From contig JAHELM010000011.1 in assembly GCA_024644185.1 (NCBI GenBank), forward strand, positions 1-14,999: a stretch of DNA of 14,999 nucleotides. The letters are read 5' to 3'. Below, in pieces: positions 7,396 through 13,844 of the stretch. The stretch is from Rhodospirillales bacterium. Its GTDB lineage: Bacteria; Pseudomonadota; Alphaproteobacteria; UBA8366; JADFVY01. A model generated the notes under the pieces. That model ran no database searches. It was not told the origin of the DNA and was given only the letters and a program-made list of their open reading frames with translations. Position 1 is the stretch's first letter. Each line of letters opens with the position of its first letter. The translations under genes were made by a program, and so were the position numbers.

Positions 7396-7468
7396 CCGCG
7401 CCTGTTCGGGGCGGTCGATCCGGTCTGGTCCCGTTGCGCCGTCCGGCGTCGGGACCGTCGAGCAGTCT

Positions 7469-7555
7469 CTAGCTGCCCCAGTACCCGAACGCGAGACCGC
7501 GCGCCGGGACAAACCACCCGCCGCCGCCGCGTATGTTCGATTGGTACTTAGGCAT
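7469..7555 (-). CDS. Possible 28-residue leader or small peptide
   Basis: A short ORF on the - strand starts at ATG 7555 and ends at TAG 7469, 156 nt upstream of the AAA ATPase. GGGAG is placed 6 nt before the ATG, a good ribosome-binding spacing. The peptide begins MPKYQSNI, carries a run of four glycines with a following WFVP, and ends FGYWGS, so it is rich in Gly and aromatics and is not a membrane segment. Third codon positions are mostly G or C, as in the neighbours. I do not recognise it. It sits directly after the terminator of the upstream operon, so it could be the first gene of the AAA-rtcB transcript, a regulatory leader peptide, or a chance ORF. Confidence 0.3.
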   Translation of the reverse strand: MPKYQSNIRGGGGWFVPARGLAFGYWGS

Positions 7556-7600
7556 TCAGTGCTCCCTGTATTCGCCTTGTGCGAAGGGGGTGGCTTGTAC

Positions 7601-7633
7601 AACAAAAAACAGGGTCCTGTAAAGACCCTGTTT
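7601..7633 (-). terminator. Intrinsic terminator of the TRAP-amidase operon
   Basis: A perfect 10-bp stem pairs 7607-7616 (AAACAGGGTC) with 7624-7633 (GACCCTGTTT) around a 7-nt loop. Read on the - strand it is followed by a T-rich tract (7606-7601), the classic rho-independent layout. It lies 27 nt beyond the stop of the 56-residue membrane protein and so ends the - strand operon that starts at the solute-binding protein. It also insulates the AAA-rtcB unit. Confidence 0.88.
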
Positions 7634-7659
7634 CAACCCGTGATACCTTCGGGCAGGTA

Positions 7660-7830
7660 TCAGCCCTTGGCGTCGTTCGCCTTGAGTTCCTTGTAGAAGT
7701 CATAGGCGCCCATGACGATGACCACCACAACGATGGCGATCAGCGGCGGCTCCATGATCTTCAGCGCGATATAGCCGACGAAGACGGCGAAGGCGGCGAT
7801 GGAGGTGGCGCCGATGATTTTGTCGATCAT
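7660..7830 (-). CDS. Small two-helix membrane protein (56 aa)
   Basis: A short ORF with ATG at 7830 and TGA at 7660. AAGGA lies 7 nt before the ATG in an AAGGGAAGGA-rich stretch, supporting translation. The protein begins MIDKIIGATSI; it has two hydrophobic segments, about 8-23 and 30-41, separated by a short KIMEPP turn, and a charged C-terminus (DFYKELKANDAKG). This is the pattern of a small inner-membrane hairpin protein. It lies 41 nt after the amidase gene and just before a strong terminator, so it is the last gene of the TRAP operon. I know no named function. A role as an accessory subunit of the TRAP permease is a reasonable inference from position only. Database gene callers may miss it because of its length. 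Confidence 0.72.
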   Translation of the reverse strand: MIDKIIGATSIAAFAVFVGYIALKIMEPPLIAIVVVVIVMGAYDFYKELKANDAKG

Positions 7831-7871
7831 GATGGATTCCTTCCCTTGAAAGGCGGATGTTTCATTGTGGG

Positions 7872-9209
7872 TCAGCCCGCGGTCACCCGGTTGTGCAGCC
7901 AGCGCGCGGTCCGCAGCAGGCGGGCATCGTCGCCGGCCGGGCCGACCAGTTGCGCGCCGATCGGCATGCCGTTTTCGCCCTGCATCACCGGTACCGTCAC
8001 GGCGGGCGTGCCGCAGAAGGTCCAGGCGGTACAGAACATCGGGCTTCCGGTGGAGTCCAGACCCCTTGGCGCCTCGCCCGTGGTCGGCAGGGTGAGGATG
8101 GCGTCGAAATTGGCGAACAGCTGCGACAGTCCGTAATTCAGAAGTTCGATCCGTGACAGCGCGTCGTTGTAGTCGACGGCGGTGATCGCGAGGCCGCGCT
8201 CGATCTGGTTGCGCAGGGTCGGGCTCATCCTGTCGCGCCCCTGCTCATGGAGCGCGCGGTAGCTACGGGCGATATCGGCCTCCATCACGGTGCCGTGCCA
8301 GGCGATGACATGCTCGAAGGCGGACGGCAGGGGGACTTCCCGCACGCAGTCTCCCAGCATATCCACCAGTTCCTCGATCGCCGCGCGGGCATCGGCGTCC
8401 GCCTTGTCCCAGATTGGCGTGCGCACGAAGGCTATGCGCGGGGCGACGGGCGGTTCCGCCGTGGCCGTGGCCACCAGCGCCGGGCGGACATGCGGGCGCA
8501 TCTGCGGGTCGGCGGCATCGAAACCGGTGAGGACTTCCGCGATCAGGGCCAGATCGTCCGCGCCGCGCGCGAAGAAACCGAGGATGTCGAGCGGCGGCGA
8601 CTGGGTCAGCACGCCGAAACGCGAGATCAGGCCGCGGCTGGGCTTGTATCCCCAGACGCCACAATAGGAAGCCGGGCGGATGACCGAACCGTTGGTCTGC
8701 GAACCGATGGCCAGCGGCATCTGGAAGGATGCCACGCCGGCCGCCGAGCCGCTGGACGATCCGCCCGGCGTGCGCGTCGGATCGTGCGGGTTCTTCGTCT
8801 TGCCCGGGTGGTAGGTCGCCAACTCGGTGGTCACCGTCTTGCCGAGGATGACCGCACCCGCCTGACGCAGCAGTGAAACCACAGTTGCGTCCTGCCTGGG
8901 CTGGCGGCCCTGCAGCAGCACCGTGCCGTTCTCGGTAGGCATGTCGGCCGTGTCGATGATGTCCTTCAGGCCGACCGGGACGCCGTGCAACGGCCCGACA
9001 GGGCCGCCGACCGCGCGGGACTCGTCCAGTATCGCCGCCTGCTTGAGTGCGTATTCCGGGTCCAGGTGGACCCAGGCCTCGACCGCATCGTCGACTTCGG
9101 CGATACGGTCGAGGCAGGCTTGCACCAGATCCCGGGACCGCAACGAGCCCGCGCGGATTGCCGCCGCCGCCTCGCTGGCCCCGAGCAATGCCGGGTTCAC
9201 GGCACTCAT
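7872..9209 (-). CDS. Amidase-signature family hydrolase
   Basis: Probable cytoplasmic amidase of 445 residues that hydrolyses a C-N amide bond to carboxylate and ammonia; no signal peptide is seen. The Ser-cisSer-Lys triad is visible: Lys82 in GLKDIID, Ser151 in TPGGSSSGSAAGV and nucleophile Ser175 in SQTNGSVIRPA. The spacing of 24 between the two serines matches GatA. The nucleophile loop reads QTNGSV rather than the commoner D/E-T-G/D-G-S-I, which argues against GatA and for a specialised amidase. The substrate cannot be read from sequence. The gene starts 13 nt after the DctM-type permease gene, with AGAGG upstream, so the hydrolase is almost certainly co-expressed with the transporter. 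It may therefore act on the imported compound or on a product of it. Confidence 0.93.
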   Translation of the reverse strand: MSAVNPALLGASEAAAAIRAGSLRSRDLVQACLDRIAEVDDAVEAWVHLDPEYALKQAAILDESRAVGGPVGPLHGVPVGLKDIIDTADMPTENGTVLLQGRQPRQDATVVSLLRQAGAVILGKTVTTELATYHPGKTKNPHDPTRTPGGSSSGSAAGVASFQMPLAIGSQTNGSVIRPASYCGVWGYKPSRGLISRFGVLTQSPPLDILGFFARGADDLALIAEVLTGFDAADPQMRPHVRPALVATATAEPPVAPRIAFVRTPIWDKADADARAAIEELVDMLGDCVREVPLPSAFEHVIAWHGTVMEADIARSYRALHEQGRDRMSPTLRNQIERGLAITAVDYNDALSRIELLNYGLSQLFANFDAILTLPTTGEAPRGLDSTGSPMFCTAWTFCGTPAVTVPVMQGENGMPIGAQLVGPAGDDARLLRTARWLHNRVTAG

Positions 9210-9222
9210 GCCTGTCCGACCT

Positions 9223-10572
9223 CTACTTTCCGTAGAAATAATCGGGGAGCCAAAGCGCGATCTCCGGGAAAATATAGAGAAGCACCATGGACAGGATCAC
9301 CATCGACAGGAACGGCATGACGCCCTTGAAGATTTCCACCAGCTGCACGTGCGGTGGAGCAACTCCCTTCAGGTAGTAGGCGGCCATCGCCATGGGCGGC
9401 GTCATGAAGGACGTTTGCAGGTTCAGCGCGACCAGGATACCGAAGAACAGCGGGTCCACGCCGAAATGCTTCAGCATCGGCAGGAAGATCGGCACGAAGA
9501 TGACGATGATCTCCGACCATTCCAGCGGCCAGCCCAGCAGGAAGATGATGATCTGCGTCAGAATCAGAAACGTAACCGGGGACAGTTCCATGCCCAGCAC
9601 GAATTCCTGTACCAGATCGTGCCCGCCGAGATAGGAGAACACCGACGAGAAGGTCCAGGACCCGACGAACAGCCAGCAGACCATCGCCGCGGTACGCACG
9701 GTCAGATAGACCGATTCCTTCAGCCGTTCCCATGTCAGGGCACGGTAGGCGGCGGCAAGAATCAGGCCGCCCAACGCGCCCAGCGAAGCCGCCTCGGACG
9801 GCGTGCCCCAGCCGAACAGGATGGCGCCGAGCACGGCCATGATCAGGATGAACAGCGGGAAGAACGAGGTCGCCAGCATCAACATGACGCGGCCGAACGG
9901 GATGTCTTCCTGCATCTCGGGTTTCGGCGCCAGGCTCGGGTTGATCAAGACGCGGCTGACGACGTACATCATGTACAGGCCTGCCAGCATGAAGCCGGGG
10001 ATCATGGCCGCGGCATAGAGCTTGACCACCGACACGCCGGCCGCCGCCGCGTAGACGATCAGCATGATGCTGGGCGGGATCAGGATGCCCAGGCATCCGC
10101 CGGCGCAGATCACGCCGGCCGAAAAGGCGGTGTCGTAGCGCGCCTTCAGCATCTGCGGAAAGGCCAGCAGGCCCATCAGGGTCACCACGGCGCCGATAAT
10201 GCCGGTCGCGGTGGCGAACAGCGCGCAGGTCGCCAGGGCGGCGATCGCCATCGAGCCGGGGAACCGGCGGGCGGCGATCTGCAGGCTGGAGAACAGCCGG
10301 TCGACGATATTGGCGCGCTCGACGATATATCCCATGAACAGGAACAGCGGCACCGCGGTCAGCACGTCGTTCGACATCACCGAATAGGTCTGGTTGACGA
10401 ACAGGTCGAAGACCCGGTTGTCGAAGATGCTGTGCATCCGCTCGGGGTCGTAATAGGCGTAGTAGCCGAAGCCGAGACCCATCGCCATCAGGGTGAAGGC
10501 AATCGGAAAGCCGAGCAAGATCGTAAAGATGAAAATGCCCAGCATGAAAATGGCAATCTGGGGGTCGGTCAT
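9223..10572 (-). CDS. TRAP transporter large permease, DctM type
   Basis: The 449-residue integral membrane subunit of a tripartite ATP-independent periplasmic transporter. It couples Na+ (or H+) entry to substrate uptake from the binding protein. It is hydrophobic throughout, with about 11-12 predicted helices. Family blocks are visible: VPLFLFMGYIVERANI near residues 74-90, the CALFATATGIIGAVVTLMGLLAFPQM segment around 115-140, GCLGILIPPSIMLIVYA around 160-175, WGTPSEAASLGALGG in the middle, and FMTPPMAMAAYYLKG near the C-terminus. The start codon shares one base with the DctQ stop (TGATG at 10574-10570), so translation is coupled. The single-subunit length shows no QM fusion. The segment style resembles the mannitol/chloroaromatic (FcbT3-like) branch, but the substrate is unproven. 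Confidence 0.96.
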   Translation of the reverse strand: MTDPQIAIFMLGIFIFTILLGFPIAFTLMAMGLGFGYYAYYDPERMHSIFDNRVFDLFVNQTYSVMSNDVLTAVPLFLFMGYIVERANIVDRLFSSLQIAARRFPGSMAIAALATCALFATATGIIGAVVTLMGLLAFPQMLKARYDTAFSAGVICAGGCLGILIPPSIMLIVYAAAAGVSVVKLYAAAMIPGFMLAGLYMMYVVSRVLINPSLAPKPEMQEDIPFGRVMLMLATSFFPLFILIMAVLGAILFGWGTPSEAASLGALGGLILAAAYRALTWERLKESVYLTVRTAAMVCWLFVGSWTFSSVFSYLGGHDLVQEFVLGMELSPVTFLILTQIIIFLLGWPLEWSEIIVIFVPIFLPMLKHFGVDPLFFGILVALNLQTSFMTPPMAMAAYYLKGVAPPHVQLVEIFKGVMPFLSMVILSMVLLYIFPEIALWLPDYFYGK

Positions 10573-11186
10573 CAGCGGGCTTCCTTCGTATGCTCGGCCT
10601 GCTTGCGGATCTCATCCTCATGCTGGTGCAGCAACACGGTCTCGAGTTCCTCGACGTCATGCGGGCGGGCCGGCCACTTGCCGTCCTTCAGGCACATCGC
10701 GCAGCGCGCGACTTCCGCCAGGCCCTGCAGGAACAGAATGGCGCCGGCCAGGGGAATTACCGTCTTGAACGGCGAAATGGGCACGCCGGCGGGGCTCATC
10801 ACGCTGACTTCGCCGCGGCCCATGTTGTAGCTCCAGGAGTCCATGGCATAGGTGGCGCCCGCATAGATGAGCGCGATGACGGCGGGAAAGAAGAAGACGA
10901 TGTAGAGGGTCAACTCGATGGCGGCCTGCGTGCGCAGGGGCAGCAGCCGGTATATGACGTCGCCCCGCACATGGCCGTCGCGCGACAGGGTATAGGCGCC
11001 GGCCATCATGAACATCGTACCGTACATGATGTAGCTGATATCGAAGGCCCATGAGGTCGGACTGCCGAGGAACCTGCGGACGAAGACCTCGTAGCTGACG
11101 CCGAAGGTCATGACCAGGATGCACCAGGCGAACGCCTTGCCCACCCAGGCACTGATGCCATCGATGAAGTAGATGTAGCGGTTCAT
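10572..11186 (-). CDS. TRAP transporter small permease, DctQ type
   Basis: The 204-residue small membrane subunit that pairs with the DctM protein. Four hydrophobic segments are visible at about 17-37, 50-66, 89-110 and 141-162, as expected for DctQ. The VSYEVFVRRFLGSPTSWAFD block (30-49) is the family signature between helices 1 and 2. The C-terminal 35 residues are hydrophilic and charged (EELETVLLHQHEDEIRK...), a cytoplasmic tail longer than usual. The ATG at 11186 gives the normal N-terminus MNRYIYFIDGIS; the frame remains open further upstream to 11390, but that would overlap the binding-protein gene and add no recognisable sequence. A modest GGGA site lies 8 nt before the ATG. It overlaps the DctM gene by one base and lies 113 nt after the binding-protein stop. 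Confidence 0.94.
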   Translation of the reverse strand: MNRYIYFIDGISAWVGKAFAWCILVMTFGVSYEVFVRRFLGSPTSWAFDISYIMYGTMFMMAGAYTLSRDGHVRGDVIYRLLPLRTQAAIELTLYIVFFFPAVIALIYAGATYAMDSWSYNMGRGEVSVMSPAGVPISPFKTVIPLAGAILFLQGLAEVARCAMCLKDGKWPARPHDVEELETVLLHQHEDEIRKQAEHTKEAR

Positions 11187-11232
11187 TGATCGTGTCCCGT
11201 GCGGCCCGCGACAAGTGCGGGCCCGTTGCAGG

Positions 11233-11266
11233 CGGGGCGGCACGCCAAGAATGACACGCCGCCCCG
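11233..11266 (-). promoter_or_regulatory. Intercistronic GC-rich hairpin between binding-protein and permease genes
   Basis: A 9-bp perfect stem pairs 11233-11241 with 11258-11266 (CGGGGCGGC/GCCGCCCCG) around a 16-nt loop. It lies in the 113-nt gap between the solute-binding protein and the DctQ gene and has no U-tract. Such structures after binding-protein genes can block 3' exonucleases or attenuate transcription, giving more binding protein than permease. The structure is seen in the sequence; the role is inference. Confidence 0.5.
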
Positions 11267-11299
11267 GCCCGGATCGGTCTAGTGCTGTTCGGCCTCGGA

Positions 11300-12439
11300 T
11301 CAGAAGCCCATCTTGCCGAAATAGTGCTCGTAGGCCAGCTTGTAGTCGGCCGCGTTGATCAGGTCGTAGAAGGCGACGCGCTTCGACCATTCACGCTGCG
11401 AGTCGACGACCTTCTTGAAGAACGCATCCTCGGCATTCAGCTTGTCCAGAACCGTATCCCAGGACTTCAGCTGAGCCTCGAGAACGTCCTTCGGGGTCCG
11501 GTGGACCTTGACGCCCTTCTCGTTGATCAGCATCTGCAGATCCTTCGAGTAGTTGTCCATGGCGGTGGCGTAGTTCGCCGTGCTGGCCGCCTCGGCCGAA
11601 TACTCGAGAATCGCCTGGTGCTCCTTCGGCAGCTTGCCGAAAACATCCTTGTTGAAGATGATTTCGAAGAATTCGGCCGCCTGATGGTACGAGCCCATCA
11701 TGTAGTCCTTGACCACGTCCTGCGCGCCGAAACGGCTGTCCGAGGTCGGGTTGTTGTATTCGAAGGCATCGATGACGCCGCGCTCCATGGCGGGGATGAT
11801 CTCGCCGCCGGCAAGCTGGGCGACCGAAAGGCCCATGCCCTGCATGATGTCCGTGGCCAGGCCGACGGTGCGGTACTTGATGCCCTCCAGATCCTTGGCG
11901 CTCTTGATTTCCTTCTTGAACCAGCCCAGCGGCTGGGTCGGCATCGGCATCGCGAAGAAGCCGACCAGATTCAGCTTGAGGATGTCCTGGATCAGTTCCT
12001 TGTACATGTCCTTGCCGCCGCCCTTCAGGATCCACGACAGGATCTGCGGAGCATTGGCGCCGAACACCGGGCCGGTGCCGAACAGCGAGGCGGCCTTGTG
12101 CTTGCCATACCAGTAGGCAGTCACCTGATGGCCCGCGTCGAGAACGCCGGAATGCACGGCGTCCTGCACCTGGAAGGCCTTGACGACGGCGCCCGACACC
12201 AGATAGTCGATCTTCAGGCGGCCACCGGCCATCGCCTGTACGCGGTCGACATATTCCATCGCCATTTCATTGAAAATATCGGATGCACCCCATGCTCCCT
12301 GCATCTTCAGGGTCACGGTCTGTGCGCGCGATACCTGCGGCATGGCAACGGCGGCGGCCGCGCCGGCGGCAACACCGGCACCGGCCGTCAGGAACTTGCG
12401 GCGGCTGGCGATCTTTGTGTTGGTTTCCTTGATGGTCAT
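11300..12439 (-). CDS. TRAP transporter solute-binding protein, Tat-exported
   Basis: The 379-residue periplasmic binding protein that captures the substrate and delivers it to the DctQM permease. The N-terminus carries a twin-arginine motif SRRKFL (12-17), a hydrophobic Ala/Gly-rich core (18-33) and a likely cleavage after SRA (about residue 39). The mature part is DctP-like. Arg190 in GIKYRTVGL corresponds to the conserved arginine that binds the substrate carboxylate in this family. The GGEIIPAMERGVIDAFEYNNP and FFEIIFNKDVFGKLP blocks place it in the mannitol/chloroaromatic (COG4663-like) branch, which includes the 2-oxo-acid binder TakP. An organic acid substrate is therefore likely. GGGAGGAGG lies directly upstream of ATG 12439, a very strong ribosome-binding site consistent with high expression. 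First gene of the operon. Confidence 0.96.
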   Translation of the reverse strand: MTIKETNTKIASRRKFLTAGAGVAAGAAAAVAMPQVSRAQTVTLKMQGAWGASDIFNEMAMEYVDRVQAMAGGRLKIDYLVSGAVVKAFQVQDAVHSGVLDAGHQVTAYWYGKHKAASLFGTGPVFGANAPQILSWILKGGGKDMYKELIQDILKLNLVGFFAMPMPTQPLGWFKKEIKSAKDLEGIKYRTVGLATDIMQGMGLSVAQLAGGEIIPAMERGVIDAFEYNNPTSDSRFGAQDVVKDYMMGSYHQAAEFFEIIFNKDVFGKLPKEHQAILEYSAEAASTANYATAMDNYSKDLQMLINEKGVKVHRTPKDVLEAQLKSWDTVLDKLNAEDAFFKKVVDSQREWSKRVAFYDLINAADYKLAYEHYFGKMGF

Positions 12440-12730
12440 TATCTTTTCCTCCTCCCGAATTCATCCGGATAAAAAATTTCAGTGTTGCGGAGACAGATGG
12501 CGCCCGGGGTCCTTGCCCCGAAACCGCGCCAGCGACCTGCGCAATACTTTACACGGTCTGAACGGCTGAGTTATGGGAAGCTCCCTGTCAGAGTCCATGT
12601 TGCTTTCCGCGCGCGGATCGTTAGCGCCCGGCACGCTTAAACGTCCAACATTTTCCCATGCATCGCAACAGCTTTCCCGCCATGCGGAATAAGCACATGG
12701 AATACATTGACAAAATAACCTCAAATAGCC
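12440..12730. other. Intergenic region upstream of the TRAP operon
   Basis: This 291-nt gap lies between the dehydrogenase stop and the binding-protein start and should hold the TRAP operon promoter. It is more AT-rich near 12640-12730 than the flanking genes. A 12-nt palindrome lies at 12606-12617. I see no promoter good enough to call: a TTGTCA/TATTCC pair on the - strand (12713-12708 and 12691-12686, spacer 16) is weak. No terminator hairpin with a T-tract follows the dehydrogenase gene, so read-through from it is possible. Short frames here look non-coding. Confidence 0.5.
12606..12617. promoter_or_regulatory. Perfect 12-nt palindrome TCCGCGCGCGGA
   Basis: A fully self-complementary 12-mer lies 167 nt upstream of the TRAP binding-protein start, in non-coding DNA. 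It could be an operator for a dimeric regulator, but its simple CG-rich composition makes chance occurrence plausible. Confidence 0.25.
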
Positions 12731-13696
12731 TCAGGCGACTCGATCTCCGGGTTCCCGTCCGGCGAAAAACGCATCCAGGTTGTCGAGCGCCCGGAATCCC
12801 ATGGCGTTGCGGGTCTCGCGGGTGGCGCTGCCGATATGCGGCAACAGAAAGGTGTTGGGGAGGTCACGATAGCGCGGGTCGATGGCCGGTTCGTTGTTAT
12901 AGACGTCCAGTCCCGCCGCCCAGAGCTTGCCGGATTTCAGCGCCGCGATCAGCGCGTCGTCGTCGACCAGCGCGCCGCGCGCGGTGTTGACCACGATGGC
13001 GCCGTCCGGCAGCCGGGCGATGCGCGCGGCGTTCAACACGCCCTTCGTCTCGGGCGTTGCCGGGCAATTCAGCGACAATATGTCGCAAAGGGGCAGCATG
13101 GATTCGAGATCGGCGTGGTAGACCGCGCCATGTTCCAGATCGGGGTCGATGCGCCGGCGATTGTGGTAATGCACTTGCATTTCGAAGGCGCGGGCGCGTC
13201 TGGCCACCACCTGGCCGACACGGCCCATGCCGACGATGCCGATCCGCTTGCCGGTCACTTGTACGCCGACCATGAAGGCCGGGCTCCAGTCGCGCCATTC
13301 GGCGGTTCGCACCAGACGCTCGCCCTCGCCGGCGCGCCGTGCCGCGCCAAGCAGGCAGAGCATGGCGATTTCCGCGGTGGCGTCACTCAGGACGTCAGGC
13401 GTATTGGTCACGACGATGCCGCGCGCCCTCGCCGCGGCCAGGTCGACATGATCGGTACCGACCGAGAAATTGGCGACGATCCGGATCGTCGCCGGCAACC
13501 GGCCGATCACTTCGGCGCTCAACCGTTCGGTATGACAGGGCATGATCGCCGACGCGCCATTGCACAGGGCTACCAGATCGTCCGCTGAATACAGCCGGTC
13601 GTCCGGGTTCAGACGCGGCGCATAGTCGCGTCCAAGCCTCGCCTCGACCGCCGCGGGCAATTTCCGGGTAACAACCACGACTGGTTTCGCGCTCAT
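12731..13696 (-). CDS. D-2-hydroxyacid dehydrogenase (glyoxylate/hydroxypyruvate reductase type)
   Basis: A NAD(P)-dependent cytoplasmic enzyme of 321 residues that reduces a 2-oxo acid to a D-2-hydroxy acid, or the reverse. The nucleotide-binding motif GMGRVG is at 156-161. The catalytic set is complete: Arg240 in NTARGALVD, Glu269 in NNEP and His287 in LPHIGSAT. Asn179-Arg180-Arg181 after the second Rossmann strand suggests NADP(H) preference. VANFSVGTDHVDL (74-86) and TNTPDVLSDATAE (97-109) fit the glyoxylate/hydroxypyruvate reductase group. ATG 13696 is preceded by AAAGGA at 7 nt. In a RuBisCO-bearing cell it could salvage photorespiratory glyoxylate or hydroxypyruvate. Next to a 2-oxo-acid-type TRAP operon it could act on the imported acid. 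Neither role is shown by the sequence. Confidence 0.93.
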   Translation of the reverse strand: MSAKPVVVVTRKLPAAVEARLGRDYAPRLNPDDRLYSADDLVALCNGASAIMPCHTERLSAEVIGRLPATIRIVANFSVGTDHVDLAAARARGIVVTNTPDVLSDATAEIAMLCLLGAARRAGEGERLVRTAEWRDWSPAFMVGVQVTGKRIGIVGMGRVGQVVARRARAFEMQVHYHNRRRIDPDLEHGAVYHADLESMLPLCDILSLNCPATPETKGVLNAARIARLPDGAIVVNTARGALVDDDALIAALKSGKLWAAGLDVYNNEPAIDPRYRDLPNTFLLPHIGSATRETRNAMGFRALDNLDAFFAGREPGDRVA

Positions 13697-13747
13697 TCTG
13701 ATGTCCTTTCGTCGAACGTCGATTCTGGCGATTGGCGGCGACCTTGT

Positions 13748-13775
13748 AGCATATTCCTTTACCTTTTCGAGTCAT
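13748..13775 (-). promoter_or_regulatory. Weak candidate promoter for the dehydrogenase gene
   Basis: On the - strand, ATGACT (13775-13770) and TATGCT (13753-13748) are separated by 16 nt and lie about 50 nt upstream of the dehydrogenase ATG. Each hexamer matches the sigma-70 consensus at four of six positions. It is in the expected place but remains weak evidence. Confidence 0.2.
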
Positions 13776-13844
13776 GATGAAGGTTCAATCCGACGCGGGG
13801 CGGGTCGCGTCGTCAGTGTCGCATCGAGGCAACGGGCAATCGGC

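Larger units (their letters stand above)
7313..7468. other. Leader region of the AAA-rtcB unit
   Basis: This 156-nt stretch lies between the short ORF stop and the AAA start. It holds the two inverted repeats listed separately. Longer overlapping frames here look like shadows of the neighbouring genes. I find no convincing sigma-70 or sigma-54 promoter and no cloverleaf RNA. Together with the short ORF and the terminator it makes up the roughly 350-nt gap 7313-7659, which otherwise shows nothing recognisable. Confidence 0.5.

Noticed and set aside
7531..7547. TTCGATT flanked by short complementary arms, resembling a tRNA T-arm upstream of the rtcB unit, considered because some rtcB loci carry tRNA-like Y RNAs
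   Set aside because: Only four pairs including a G-U, and no acceptor, anticodon or D arm could be found around it.
7571..7585. Inverted repeat TTCGC-CTTGT-GCGAA beside the terminator
   Set aside because: Only a 5-bp stem; expected by chance, and the neighbouring 10-bp stem explains termination.
8923..10830. 635-codon + strand frame opposite the amidase and DctM genes
   Set aside because: Antisense of hydrophobic codons gives Glu/Gln/Asp/His-rich sequence; no domain, no RBS support.
10572..11390. Longer DctQ start at 11390
   Set aside because: The extension would overlap the binding-protein coding region and shows no membrane or family sequence; ATG 11186 gives the normal DctQ N-terminus.
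12505..12520. CGGGG/CCCCG hairpin in the TRAP leader
   Set aside because: 5-bp stem with 6-nt loop in GC-rich DNA; too weak to call an attenuator.
12707..12712. Perfect TTGACA on the + strand
   Set aside because: No acceptable -10 element 15-19 nt downstream, and it points into the antisense of the dehydrogenase gene.
12479..12724. 81-codon - strand ORF between the dehydrogenase and the TRAP binding protein
   Set aside because: Cys/Arg-rich with no recognisable domain and no good RBS; more likely promoter or leader DNA.
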